The notes beneath the pieces are model-generated. The model worked only from the letters and a program-made list of their open reading frames with translations. It made no database searches and was not told where the DNA came from. Positions 27,482 through 35,342 of a DNA stretch of 64,000 bases are shown here, one piece after another. Each line of letters opens with the position of its first letter. The stretch's first letter is position 1. The DNA lies in assembly GCA_963676875.1 (NCBI GenBank), contig OY781436.1:4340001-4404000 (forward strand), in the 5' to 3' direction. This DNA is from UBA6244 sp963676875 (GTDB lineage: Bacteria; Bacteroidota; Bacteroidia; Bacteroidales; F082). A program made the position numbers and the translations under genes.

Positions 27482-27724
27482 ATTGTTAACGGTTGGAAGC
27501 GCGGCCGTTCTTGCTAAGGGCAAAGGTAGTGAATAGATGATTATTGCTTGGAGGACCAAACCTCTGAGGTGCTCAAAAAAGAGGGACAGAAAAATTAACT
27601 TTGAAAATACTATCCAGTAAAATTTGATGAGTCACATATACCGTGTTGTGCTTTCGTGCTTTATTATTCGTTGTATATCCTGGAGCGACTTGGCAATGTG
27701 TGTGGATGCGTATAGGAGGCATAA

Positions 27725-29302
27725 CTACTTTTCTTCGATTTTAGCAAATGAGATCCCAACTCTACTTGCATATCCAAAAGCATTATTTGATATCCTTTGT
27801 GTATAATTTTCCTTTAACGAATTTAAATATATAATATCAATCTCTTCATTATTCATTTGAATTTTAATAGGGCTACTCTTCTCATTTATACCATCATGTA
27901 TATGCAAGGTAAAAGGCTTGCAATTACCCCAAAGAATAACTTTAGGATTATTTTCATGAATAACAAACGATTTAAAGTCGATATCAGCCTTTTCAATATG
28001 CTTTCTGCTTAGATTAACAATCTCTCCTTCAATAAAAAAGAAGTTGTTGTTGATTTTCTCTGGTCTCAAACAATCGCAATGAGCAGTAATACATAATAAT
28101 ACTTTATCAGCTTTGTTATTAATAAGAAAAATATCACCAAATAACAATTTGCCTTTATTAAATAATTTAGGAGTTGTATTGTAATATGAGTTTAACTTTG
28201 CTAAATCCTGATATATTACAGGATCCTTGGCAATTAATTCATCTATTTTATTCTCCTCTCTAAAGGATTCAAACTGTTCAAGAATACTTGATTTAAAATT
28301 ATTAAGAAATGATGTGTTATCATGTTTCCATAGCTCCTGCATAAAATCCTCAAATTCTGCACCTAATTCAATAATGTGGTGATAAAACGCATTTTCGCTA
28401 ATTTTCTGTAGTTCTTTACCTAAAAATGAAGATTGTTGCATGAATTTATTCCGATAGTCAAGACTAACTAAAGTCAAATAACTATGAGGTATACTTAAAA
28501 TGGATTTTGTAAACCCGGAAACAAAATCATTTGGTTTAATTTCTCCTTTTTGAACAATTAAAATAACGGTATTATTACCAACAATACAATTGTTCTCCTT
28601 ATACACATTTGTGTAAAAAAAATCTCTTGGACCTTGTTGTGTAAAACCAAGATAATTAAAACAAAACTCATTCAAGTCGCTAAAACTATCTTCAAATAAA
28701 TCATAATCACCTAAAAAAAAATGCCTAAACGCTTTTTTAAGCTCTCTTCTGGATTTATTTTCATCCGACAGAGAATCTAATAAATAGTTTCTTATTGACT
28801 CATCAAACTCTTCCATAAAAGAACCAAGTTCCAAACCGCATCCGTCTAGAAAATCAATAAAAGGCACAAAGTCATTTGATAGTTGTTGTTCAAATGAATT
28901 CAGGTACGCTTTTATTTTGATAATTATATCACTAAATATGCGTTGTTCCTCATTTGTGTAAACGCACAAAAAATGTGGACTTTCATTTGAAATAATTTTT
29001 TTTATTATTTCAAGCGTATCCTTGTACTTCGGAGTAACCTTTGATAGTTCCCAATCTAAAATGATTAAGTCATTTCTTCCTGTTAATATTCTATCTGTAG
29101 GATTAAGTTCTTTCGAATAAGGACATATATCAATTACAGAATTATTATCATAGAAAGAATTGAAAAGGTTAGAGCAAAATTTATTACTAATACTTTCTGG
29201 AGAAAAAGGCTTAACAGCTTCGTCATCTATAAATATTGCTTTCTTAATAGAATTTGAAATAATTCCTTCTGCGATTTCTGTAAATGTAAGGGAATTACTC
29301 AT
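27725..29302 (-). CDS. Receiver-like domain protein of the methyltransferase-ATPase operon
   Basis: A 525-residue protein. Residues about 18-130 look like an atypical response receiver: an acidic pair after strand 1 (FIDDE, Asp26-Asp27), a candidate phosphoacceptor Asp83 in LIILDWEL, and Thr116 after strand 4 (FLCVYT). The conserved lysine is not obvious. The remaining 400 or so residues contain an all-helical stretch and then a C-terminal beta-rich part (LLCITAHCDCLRP; FVIHENNPKVILWG) that I do not recognise as a nuclease or HTH. The start overlaps the ATPase gene by eight bases, so it is translationally coupled. A role as signalling partner or effector of the ATPase is inference. Codon use is strongly AT-biased. 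Confidence 0.75.
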   Translation of the reverse strand: MSNSLTFTEIAEGIISNSIKKAIFIDDEAVKPFSPESISNKFCSNLFNSFYDNNSVIDICPYSKELNPTDRILTGRNDLIILDWELSKVTPKYKDTLEIIKKIISNESPHFLCVYTNEEQRIFSDIIIKIKAYLNSFEQQLSNDFVPFIDFLDGCGLELGSFMEEFDESIRNYLLDSLSDENKSRRELKKAFRHFFLGDYDLFEDSFSDLNEFCFNYLGFTQQGPRDFFYTNVYKENNCIVGNNTVILIVQKGEIKPNDFVSGFTKSILSIPHSYLTLVSLDYRNKFMQQSSFLGKELQKISENAFYHHIIELGAEFEDFMQELWKHDNTSFLNNFKSSILEQFESFREENKIDELIAKDPVIYQDLAKLNSYYNTTPKLFNKGKLLFGDIFLINNKADKVLLCITAHCDCLRPEKINNNFFFIEGEIVNLSRKHIEKADIDFKSFVIHENNPKVILWGNCKPFTLHIHDGINEKSSPIKIQMNNEEIDIIYLNSLKENYTQRISNNAFGYASRVGISFAKIEEK

Positions 29303-32222
29303 TAGATAATTTTTTAATTATAAAACAAGCTCCATCTAATTTATTATAGATTTTGTCATTTGAAGCAAAAATGTCAAAACCGATACTATTTAAATTCTCT
29401 TTTGCTAAATACAAGCCAATTCCTCTACCATTTGGACGTTTCGAATAGAATAATTCGAATATTTTGTCAAGATAAAAATCTTCAATTTTAGCACCAGAGT
29501 TCATTATAAGTATTTCAGAATTCTGAATATCTAAAACTATTTGTTTGTCTTCAACGGGGGTAAGCCAATAAATTGCATTATGAATAATATTTATAAAAAC
29601 AGGTAATAAAACAGACTCAAAAGTATGTGTCTTAAAATTATCAAACTCAAGCGTTGAATCCAATGAGATTGCGTTATCCACTAACTGTTCAGAAAAGAAC
29701 TTGTAAAGATATGCCTTAATATACTTTCCATCAAAATCGGTCTTTGTTTTTCCTGTAGTCCTGTAAAGAGGGGAGAGCAATTTATATTTGCTTTCTAAAT
29801 GTTCAAATGCAGTTTTTAATTCCCTATACAACTTAATGTCTGAGCTTTCTTCAGTCAAGGTCAATTGGAATTTGTTTATTGTATTGGCGAGCTGTGAATA
29901 AAGAGCGTTAAATTGATGGTCAATAATTTCAACAGCGATACCTAATTGGGCTAGTTCTTTTGTTTCTTGCCACTGTTTCTCAATTTCTTCAAAACGTATT
30001 TTGTAAAACCCAGTTAAATTATCTTCATCTATATTGAAAGACAACCTATTTAAGTGATGAAACAAAGGTGGTATTTTTGTTTCAACTTCAAGAAGTAATT
30101 TATTAAATGACTTTTCAAAATAATTAAGGCTTTTCTTAATGCTTTCCTTATTTATCTCTTTTGGATAAAAATTATCAAAATGTTTCTTTAATTCTACTAT
30201 ATAGTATTCACTTTCTGAATTCAATTTGCTTTCAAGTTCTTGAATTGAATTTCTTAAATCTCTTTTAAAACCAGAAAATTTTTCTTTTGTAAGATTAATA
30301 TAGTACTCACCTAGGTTCTTGTATTCATCAAGTAGTTCTTGTTCATGTAATTTAGAACGTGCTTGTTCAACAATATTTTGTGTAGACTTAATGGAGCTTT
30401 TGTAAAAATATTCAACCTTGTTATTGTAATTATAAAGCCTTTTTTCTTGATTCTCAGTTAATTTAAACCGAGTTGGTTTTGACAAAAGCAATTCATTTAT
30501 CTCACTCTTGGATTTTTCAATACTTTCAAGAGTTTTTCTAATTTCTTCATATACTATTTCCGATCGACTTATTAACTTATTTAAATAAGCCGTTTCATTC
30601 TCAATTTTAATTTGGAGAGACTCAAGTTCTTTGGGAAATCTGGTTAATTTTTTTGAAAAATCTCTTCGCTCTTTCTTTTCTCTTTCTTTTTCAGCCTTTT
30701 CGGCTTCGGCTTGTTTATTTAACTCCTTTTGTTGCTTTTCTTTTAAATCAGACTTTGCGCCAGTTCCAAAAAACTGTTTTGCCAAATCAGTAAAAAAAGC
30801 TTCAAGGTCTGCCTTAAATTCTCTGTACGCTTGATTATTAATAAAACCCTCTCTACCAGCTTTGTCTATTAACCGGTAATTAACATTCCTAGAAATGTCA
30901 ATATAACCGAACATACGCCTATGGCTAAAAAAGTAATAACCAGCACCTAACGAACGTTTTTTTTCAAAATTCAAAAAATCTTCTTCTGTTTTGCCATAAG
31001 GCAAAACTCGAAAATTATCACGATATATATATAACCCCCCAAACAGTCTAAGTTTATTATCTAGCATAGTAAACTGTTCTTCATTCATTATTGTGCCTTG
31101 ACCTTTACCTGGACTGTACCCAACTTTTATTTTGAATGAACCATAGGGTATATTCCCAATTGGTTTTATATTTCTAAATGAATAATCAACCGTCTTCTTA
31201 TAAACCCTTATTTTTCCATTGAATGTTCCAGTTTCATCAAATTCACCATCTATTAAATGGTCACAAACTTTAAAATCATCTGGAGTAAAAAATTCCCTAG
31301 AGGAAATAAAGTCATATTCACCTGTTTTGGCTTTAATAAAGAAACTTGTTTTTATTAAAGGTTGATTTTCAGTAGTCTTGAAAACATTAAATAAACCGCT
31401 TAATGTTGCTCTTATATTATTAATTGAGCTATCAATGTAATCCGGTCTGTCTTTTGTATCTGCGTATTTGGCAAGTTCTATTAATTGCTCATCTGGATTA
31501 AATATTAAGAAAGTGGTTCCATGGGATTCAGGTTTCTTAAAAAAATCAAGTATATCACTATTAAAAAAGTCAGGCAGTTCTATTGTTTTATTGTCATGAA
31601 GAATTTGTTCACGCAAACCAAGTTGGTCACCCCATTGTGCGATGATTTTTTTATTTCTTTCGTTATCATTTTCATCATCCAAGTTAGATATAAAATCTGC
31701 CTTAAGTTTACTAAAACACTCCCCAATCTGAGAAATTTTAAAAATACTATCAATTGGGATCTCTATGTCATCAATAAACAAATTGTAATTTTCAAGGATT
31801 CGCCAATCGAAATACAGAAGTTGGAGAGTATGATTCCTTTTTTTAGTCAACATTAGCATAGGGCTCCCCAGATAAGCTACTGAAAGACGCCCAATGCCTT
31901 TTTCGCCCATTTTTATTCTCGGTGGTTTGTTTAAAGTGTCCTCTCCTTTAATATCAAATCCTCCACGACTTTTAGAATCAGTCCCAAGAACTATCCATTT
32001 ATCAAGAATATCATCGGATGACATTCCAATTCCATCATCTGATAACACAAAAAGAGGCTTTTCAAGTCCAGAATATCCTTCTAAATATAAGTAAGCTCCT
32101 AACGTATCGCCATAAGCATCATAACCATTTTTCCATAATTCTGATATTGCAGTTGGAAGGTCAGATATCTGACCTTTTCCAAGTAAATCAACTGCTCTTG
32201 CTTTAGTTCTAAATTGAGGCAT
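29295..32222 (-). CDS. Double GHKL ATPase (MORC/Hsp90-like N-terminus, histidine-kinase-like C-terminus)
   Basis: A 975-residue protein. The N-terminal GHKL domain has ELWKNGYDAYGD (28-39, N-box), DDGIGM (62-67) and GEKGIGR (106-112), like Hsp90, MutL and MORC. The middle (about 495-730) is highly charged coiled coil. From about 756, LAQLGIAVEIIDHQFNAL resembles a kinase dimerisation helix with His769 as possible phosphoacceptor. The C-terminal GHKL domain has IIHNAIYW (Asn882), MNSG (Asn908 where Asp is usual) and GRGIGLYLAKENL (932-944). Such ATPases occur in predicted restriction-modification operons; here the methyltransferase overlaps upstream by 14 bases and the receiver-like gene overlaps downstream. 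It probably senses or translocates on foreign DNA. Catalytic capacity of either ATPase is unproven. Confidence 0.82.
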   Translation of the reverse strand: MPQFRTKARAVDLLGKGQISDLPTAISELWKNGYDAYGDTLGAYLYLEGYSGLEKPLFVLSDDGIGMSSDDILDKWIVLGTDSKSRGGFDIKGEDTLNKPPRIKMGEKGIGRLSVAYLGSPMLMLTKKRNHTLQLLYFDWRILENYNLFIDDIEIPIDSIFKISQIGECFSKLKADFISNLDDENDNERNKKIIAQWGDQLGLREQILHDNKTIELPDFFNSDILDFFKKPESHGTTFLIFNPDEQLIELAKYADTKDRPDYIDSSINNIRATLSGLFNVFKTTENQPLIKTSFFIKAKTGEYDFISSREFFTPDDFKVCDHLIDGEFDETGTFNGKIRVYKKTVDYSFRNIKPIGNIPYGSFKIKVGYSPGKGQGTIMNEEQFTMLDNKLRLFGGLYIYRDNFRVLPYGKTEEDFLNFEKKRSLGAGYYFFSHRRMFGYIDISRNVNYRLIDKAGREGFINNQAYREFKADLEAFFTDLAKQFFGTGAKSDLKEKQQKELNKQAEAEKAEKEREKKERRDFSKKLTRFPKELESLQIKIENETAYLNKLISRSEIVYEEIRKTLESIEKSKSEINELLLSKPTRFKLTENQEKRLYNYNNKVEYFYKSSIKSTQNIVEQARSKLHEQELLDEYKNLGEYYINLTKEKFSGFKRDLRNSIQELESKLNSESEYYIVELKKHFDNFYPKEINKESIKKSLNYFEKSFNKLLLEVETKIPPLFHHLNRLSFNIDEDNLTGFYKIRFEEIEKQWQETKELAQLGIAVEIIDHQFNALYSQLANTINKFQLTLTEESSDIKLYRELKTAFEHLESKYKLLSPLYRTTGKTKTDFDGKYIKAYLYKFFSEQLVDNAISLDSTLEFDNFKTHTFESVLLPVFINIIHNAIYWLTPVEDKQIVLDIQNSEILIMNSGAKIEDFYLDKIFELFYSKRPNGRGIGLYLAKENLNSIGFDIFASNDKIYNKLDGACFIIKKLSNE

Positions 32223-33288
32223 TATGATTTTCTTTTATTGAAAGCCCTATCCTTTCTGCGTAAATGGGTGGAACGGCATTTCCTATTAAGCGAGCTATTG
32301 AGCCTTTACTTGAGCCATGGAAAATATAGTCTTTTGGAAAAGACTGTAAAACTGCTCCCTCTCTTAATGAAATTCCTCTATCATTTTCTGGATGACCAAA
32401 CCTGCCATTAGAAATACTAATAAATTTTGTGGTTATAGTTGGAGATGGTTTATCCCACCACATGCGACCAAAAGTGTCTTTAAACGAGTTGTCTTTCCCT
32501 ATAAAGCACTTTAACTGCAAAGCTTCATCATTTGCAAAACATAACCTATCTCCACCGTCTTTTTTTACTTTTCGTATTCGTTTTAGATTTATTTCAGTCA
32601 AATTTGAGGATGTATGAAGGAAGTCACTTTTATCAATATGTCCAGCATTAATATTGGCAAATCCGTTATGACTTCCGATAAAATCTTTTACTGTTGGCTT
32701 TTTACCTTTTAATGGCTCTGGAAAAATTTTAGTGTCGGAAATCCTATTAGCAACTAATGTAAACCTCTTTCGATTCTGAGGAACTCCATAATCATTTACA
32801 TTATGGACATCAAAATGCACTTTATAACCATTATTCTTTAGCCAGTGAATAAAATATTCAAGTCCGCTCTCCTTTTTTTTCCTAAGAACTCCAGGGACAT
32901 TCTCAACAACTACATAACCTGGATTAAAATATTTTACAAATCGCTCAAATTCGATTAACAAATTTTTCGACTTCTCTGACTTCTTTTTATCAGTATTTAT
33001 AATGCTCCAAAACTGGCAAGGGCTGCATCCGATCAAGATTAAATCATTGTCATTTTTTTTTAATCCTAATTTACTTTTTAATTCGTTTTCCTTCAAATCA
33101 AAAACATCCGCTTTTATAAATTTACCCTTGCCGATATTAGCCTCATATGTATCTTTGCAACTTTCTTCATTATCAATTCCTGCAAGTATCTCGATACCAG
33201 CCTTTTTCATGCCGTAACTCATGCCGCCTCCGCCACAGAAGAAATCAACTGCTTTCAAATTATTGTATGATTTTAAACTATTTTTCAT
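32209..33288 (-). CDS. DNA (cytosine-5) methyltransferase
   Basis: A 359-residue enzyme with all main C5-MTase motifs: motif I VDFFCGGGGMSYGM (14-27), motif IV GCSPCQFWS with catalytic Cys91, motif VI VVENVPG (Glu129), motif VIII QNRKRFTLVA (171-180), motif IX LREGAVLQSFP and motif X GNAVPP. It methylates C5 of cytosine in a specific DNA sequence using SAM; the target is set by the region before motif IX and cannot be read by eye. It is the first gene of a three-gene overlapping operon with a GHKL ATPase and a receiver-like protein, so self-DNA marking in a restriction or defence system is the likely job. AT-rich relative to the flanks. Confidence 0.95.
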   Translation of the reverse strand: MKNSLKSYNNLKAVDFFCGGGGMSYGMKKAGIEILAGIDNEESCKDTYEANIGKGKFIKADVFDLKENELKSKLGLKKNDNDLILIGCSPCQFWSIINTDKKKSEKSKNLLIEFERFVKYFNPGYVVVENVPGVLRKKKESGLEYFIHWLKNNGYKVHFDVHNVNDYGVPQNRKRFTLVANRISDTKIFPEPLKGKKPTVKDFIGSHNGFANINAGHIDKSDFLHTSSNLTEINLKRIRKVKKDGGDRLCFANDEALQLKCFIGKDNSFKDTFGRMWWDKPSPTITTKFISISNGRFGHPENDRGISLREGAVLQSFPKDYIFHGSSKGSIARLIGNAVPPIYAERIGLSIKENHNASI

Positions 33289-33490
33289 TTATCGCATTTT
33301 CTACATTAACCGTGCAAAGTAATAAATTATTTTCAATTTCCTTACCCTAGAACTTAGGAACTTTCCAACCGTTTTTTTTAACAGTTCATTAATGACTTCG
33401 CTATTTCTCTCAATATTTCGTTCTATTTTTTGGTCCAAATCTAAATGTTTGATTTGTGTTCATGTTTTACTATTTCCCAATTACATTAAG

Positions 33491-33638
33491 GTCAATTAGT
33501 GATCAAACCCACTATTGATATTATTCTTAAAAACCTATTTGCAATCATGTCGTAATAAAGCGTAAATCTAGAAAATTATTTTATTCAAAACCAACAAGAT
33601 GTAAATATTTTAAAATTTCACAAACATACACCTTTCTG
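33491..33638. repeat. Shared upstream sequence, copy A
   Basis: About 148 bases upstream of the methyltransferase gene that align, with gaps, to copy B at 34521-34674. Matching landmarks in order are AGTGATCAAACCCA, TTTGCAATCATGTCG, AAAGCGTAAATCTA, AAATTATT, AAGATG and ATACACCTTT. Orientation is the same in both copies. The rest of the 33289-33770 gap holds a near-consensus -7 element on the minus strand (33315-33322) and the hairpin described separately. Confidence 0.6.
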
Positions 33639-33661
33639 CCAACGACGCAACGGCTCTTACA

Positions 33662-33759
33662 TGCAGTCGGGGCGAAGTTCGGAGTGCGTTCCTTTCCGAA
33701 GGACATGGGACGGCGAAACGAGAATCCTCAGTTGGCGGACCACCGAACCCCGCCCTGCA
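33662..33759. repeat. Long imperfect hairpin after the orphan gene (attC-like shape)
   Basis: Arms TGCAGTCGGGGCGAAGTTCG (33662-33681, continuing one G) and CCGAACCCCGCCCTGCA (33743-33759) pair with a four-base bulge. They enclose a GC-rich region that differs sharply from the AT-rich surroundings, flanked by GCCAACG and AGTTGGCGG. It sits just past the stop codon of the orphan gene. The bulged long palindrome recalls integron attC sites, but exact core sites (RYYYAAC/GTTRRRY) are not found and no integrase is visible, so the nature is open. Confidence 0.45.
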
Positions 33760-33770
33760 ATTCTACTGTG

Positions 33771-34478
33771 TTACCCACGGGTTTTTGTTTTTTCTCCAAA
33801 CCGATTAGTGTTAAAATATTTCTCAAATATCCAATCAATTTCAGGCATTGGCTGATATCTCCTAATCAAATCAACTCTCTGTTTAATTGTATAATCAGGA
33901 ATATTTGTCCATCCTCTTGGATAACCCGCTTGTTCTTCAAAATCTTCAATTGTCTTATTTGTCTCCAGTAAATTCTCTATTGTGAAAAATCTTTCTGGGT
34001 CTATTTGTTTCCCAAATACTTTGTAACAATCTATTACAACACCTAAAAGTATTTTAAAGTATTTTCGACAGGATGTAAGTACGTCTTCTTCTGGAACATA
34101 ACTTAATTGATTCGATTGAAACGTTTGGAAATAATATTTCATTTTGGAATTTCCACTTTCGTCAGTATATGAGCTTCCACGACCAATTAAATAATATCCA
34201 ATCTTTTGAGACAGATTCCTTGCCTCAAGAAAGTATCTTGCAAGTTTATTTTTCTTTAACTTTTCTTGATGATTTAAATACCAGTCATTAAATCCGTTTA
34301 TGTCTGAGATTGATGCCTGAATAGTAAAAGTTATGCTTCGAGTCGCAGACGCAAATGCGCTCAAATAGAATTGTGCATCTTCAAAAACGAGACCTTCCTC
34401 TATTGAGTCCTCAATCTTGGTCAGAAAGAATTCTGATTCTCCGATTTTTTGCTCAACTATTTGAAAACTACGACTCAT
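33771..34478 (-). CDS. Hypothetical helical protein, possibly HEPN-like
   Basis: A 235-residue protein, soluble, without signal or membrane segment. Residues about 35-95 (FYLSAFASATRSITFTIQA, then WYLNHQEKLKKN, then FLEARNLSQKIG) resemble HEPN-fold proteins in which a helix carrying SAxRS is followed by an RNxxxxH motif. Here the histidine position is not conserved, so RNase activity is doubtful. HEPN proteins are frequent in abortive-infection and toxin systems, and the gene sits beside a methyltransferase operon on the same strand, but separated by about 480 bases. It could equally be unrelated cargo. AT-rich composition suggests transfer. Confidence 0.55.
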   Translation of the reverse strand: MSRSFQIVEQKIGESEFFLTKIEDSIEEGLVFEDAQFYLSAFASATRSITFTIQASISDINGFNDWYLNHQEKLKKNKLARYFLEARNLSQKIGYYLIGRGSSYTDESGNSKMKYYFQTFQSNQLSYVPEEDVLTSCRKYFKILLGVVIDCYKVFGKQIDPERFFTIENLLETNKTIEDFEEQAGYPRGWTNIPDYTIKQRVDLIRRYQPMPEIDWIFEKYFNTNRFGEKTKTRG

Positions 34479-34520
34479 TTGTTTTTCTATTACGGTGTAT
34501 TTTGGTTTGTTTAAACTTTT

Positions 34521-34674
34521 GGGTAATCAGTGAATAAACCCATTCTAACGTTTATTCCCTATATAAATTGATTTGCATCCATGTCGTTTTAAAGCGTAAA
34601 TCTATGAAATTATTTATTCCCAAATCCAAAAGATGCATGAAATATAAATTGTTGTACGTATACACCTTTTCATG
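34521..34674. repeat. Shared upstream sequence, copy B
   Basis: Lies 43 bases before the orphan gene's start and aligns with copy A over about 150 bases (see copy A for shared landmarks). The two copies therefore bracket the orphan gene and its hairpin. Confidence 0.6.
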
Positions 34675-35342
34675 CTGACTGCAAACTACAGCAAGTTAAA
34701 ATACTGATTAACTGAATGTCAGCATTAAAATATGCATAGCTGTTAACCATTGTAGTCAGTTGTAATAGGCCTGTAATCAGTGTTGATGTCTCATTTTGCT
34801 GACTACGGGAAAATCCCTGTTATTACTGGTGTTTTATGGGGTTGTAGTCATGTAGTTAGAATAGTAGTGCATTTTTGTTAATTAGTAATATTTCCTTATT
34901 GAGGTATAGTCCTGTATAAAAAATGCGTGAATAGACTCTGCAAGAAATCAGCTGCGAAATTCTCACAACCTTGAATTGCATTGTTAGGCTTTCAATTCAC
35001 GAATGGATCATCCATTTAAAAAACCATCCCAACCCTATTTATTATCCACCGCTCCTGCCTGTATAATTTAAGGGTTTGGACATCAACAATTCTCCTAAAA
35101 GCGAAATTCAACTTCCGTATTTGCGTTATAATGTCTATTATTGCTCCCGATTAGCTCTCTGTTAGGATTAGCAGGTTTGATTTTGTGTCTCATTTGGTGT
35201 TCGAATACTTCAAAGTTACTAAGCGCCTCTGTTTATCATGCTGATTGACTGATTATTATATCTGTTTAATTACTTTTTAGTCCATAATTCATATTCATTC
35301 TGATTTAGACAATTGTTGAGAAAAAAGCACGAATAATACATA
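34675..35342. other. Intergenic region without a supported gene
   Basis: About 670 AT-rich bases between the island and the TPR kinase. It contains several scattered TGTAGTCA-like words (34760-34860) and one 15-base odd palindrome, AATGGAT-C-ATCCATT (35002-35016), about 330 bases before the kinase start. No convincing promoter, terminator or open frame is visible. The palindrome could be a regulator site. Confidence 0.4.

Noticed and set aside
27152..27559. Minus-strand open frame of 135 residues containing LEGFEPSSKQ
   Set aside because: Most of it is the antisense of the tmRNA 3' half and its terminator; such frames are a known artefact over ssrA. Only the part before the terminator is kept as a doubtful remnant.
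33640..33780. True integron attC site
   Set aside because: The long bulged palindrome is suggestive but RYYYAAC and GTTRRRY cores are not exact and no integrase is seen; kept only as a hairpin.
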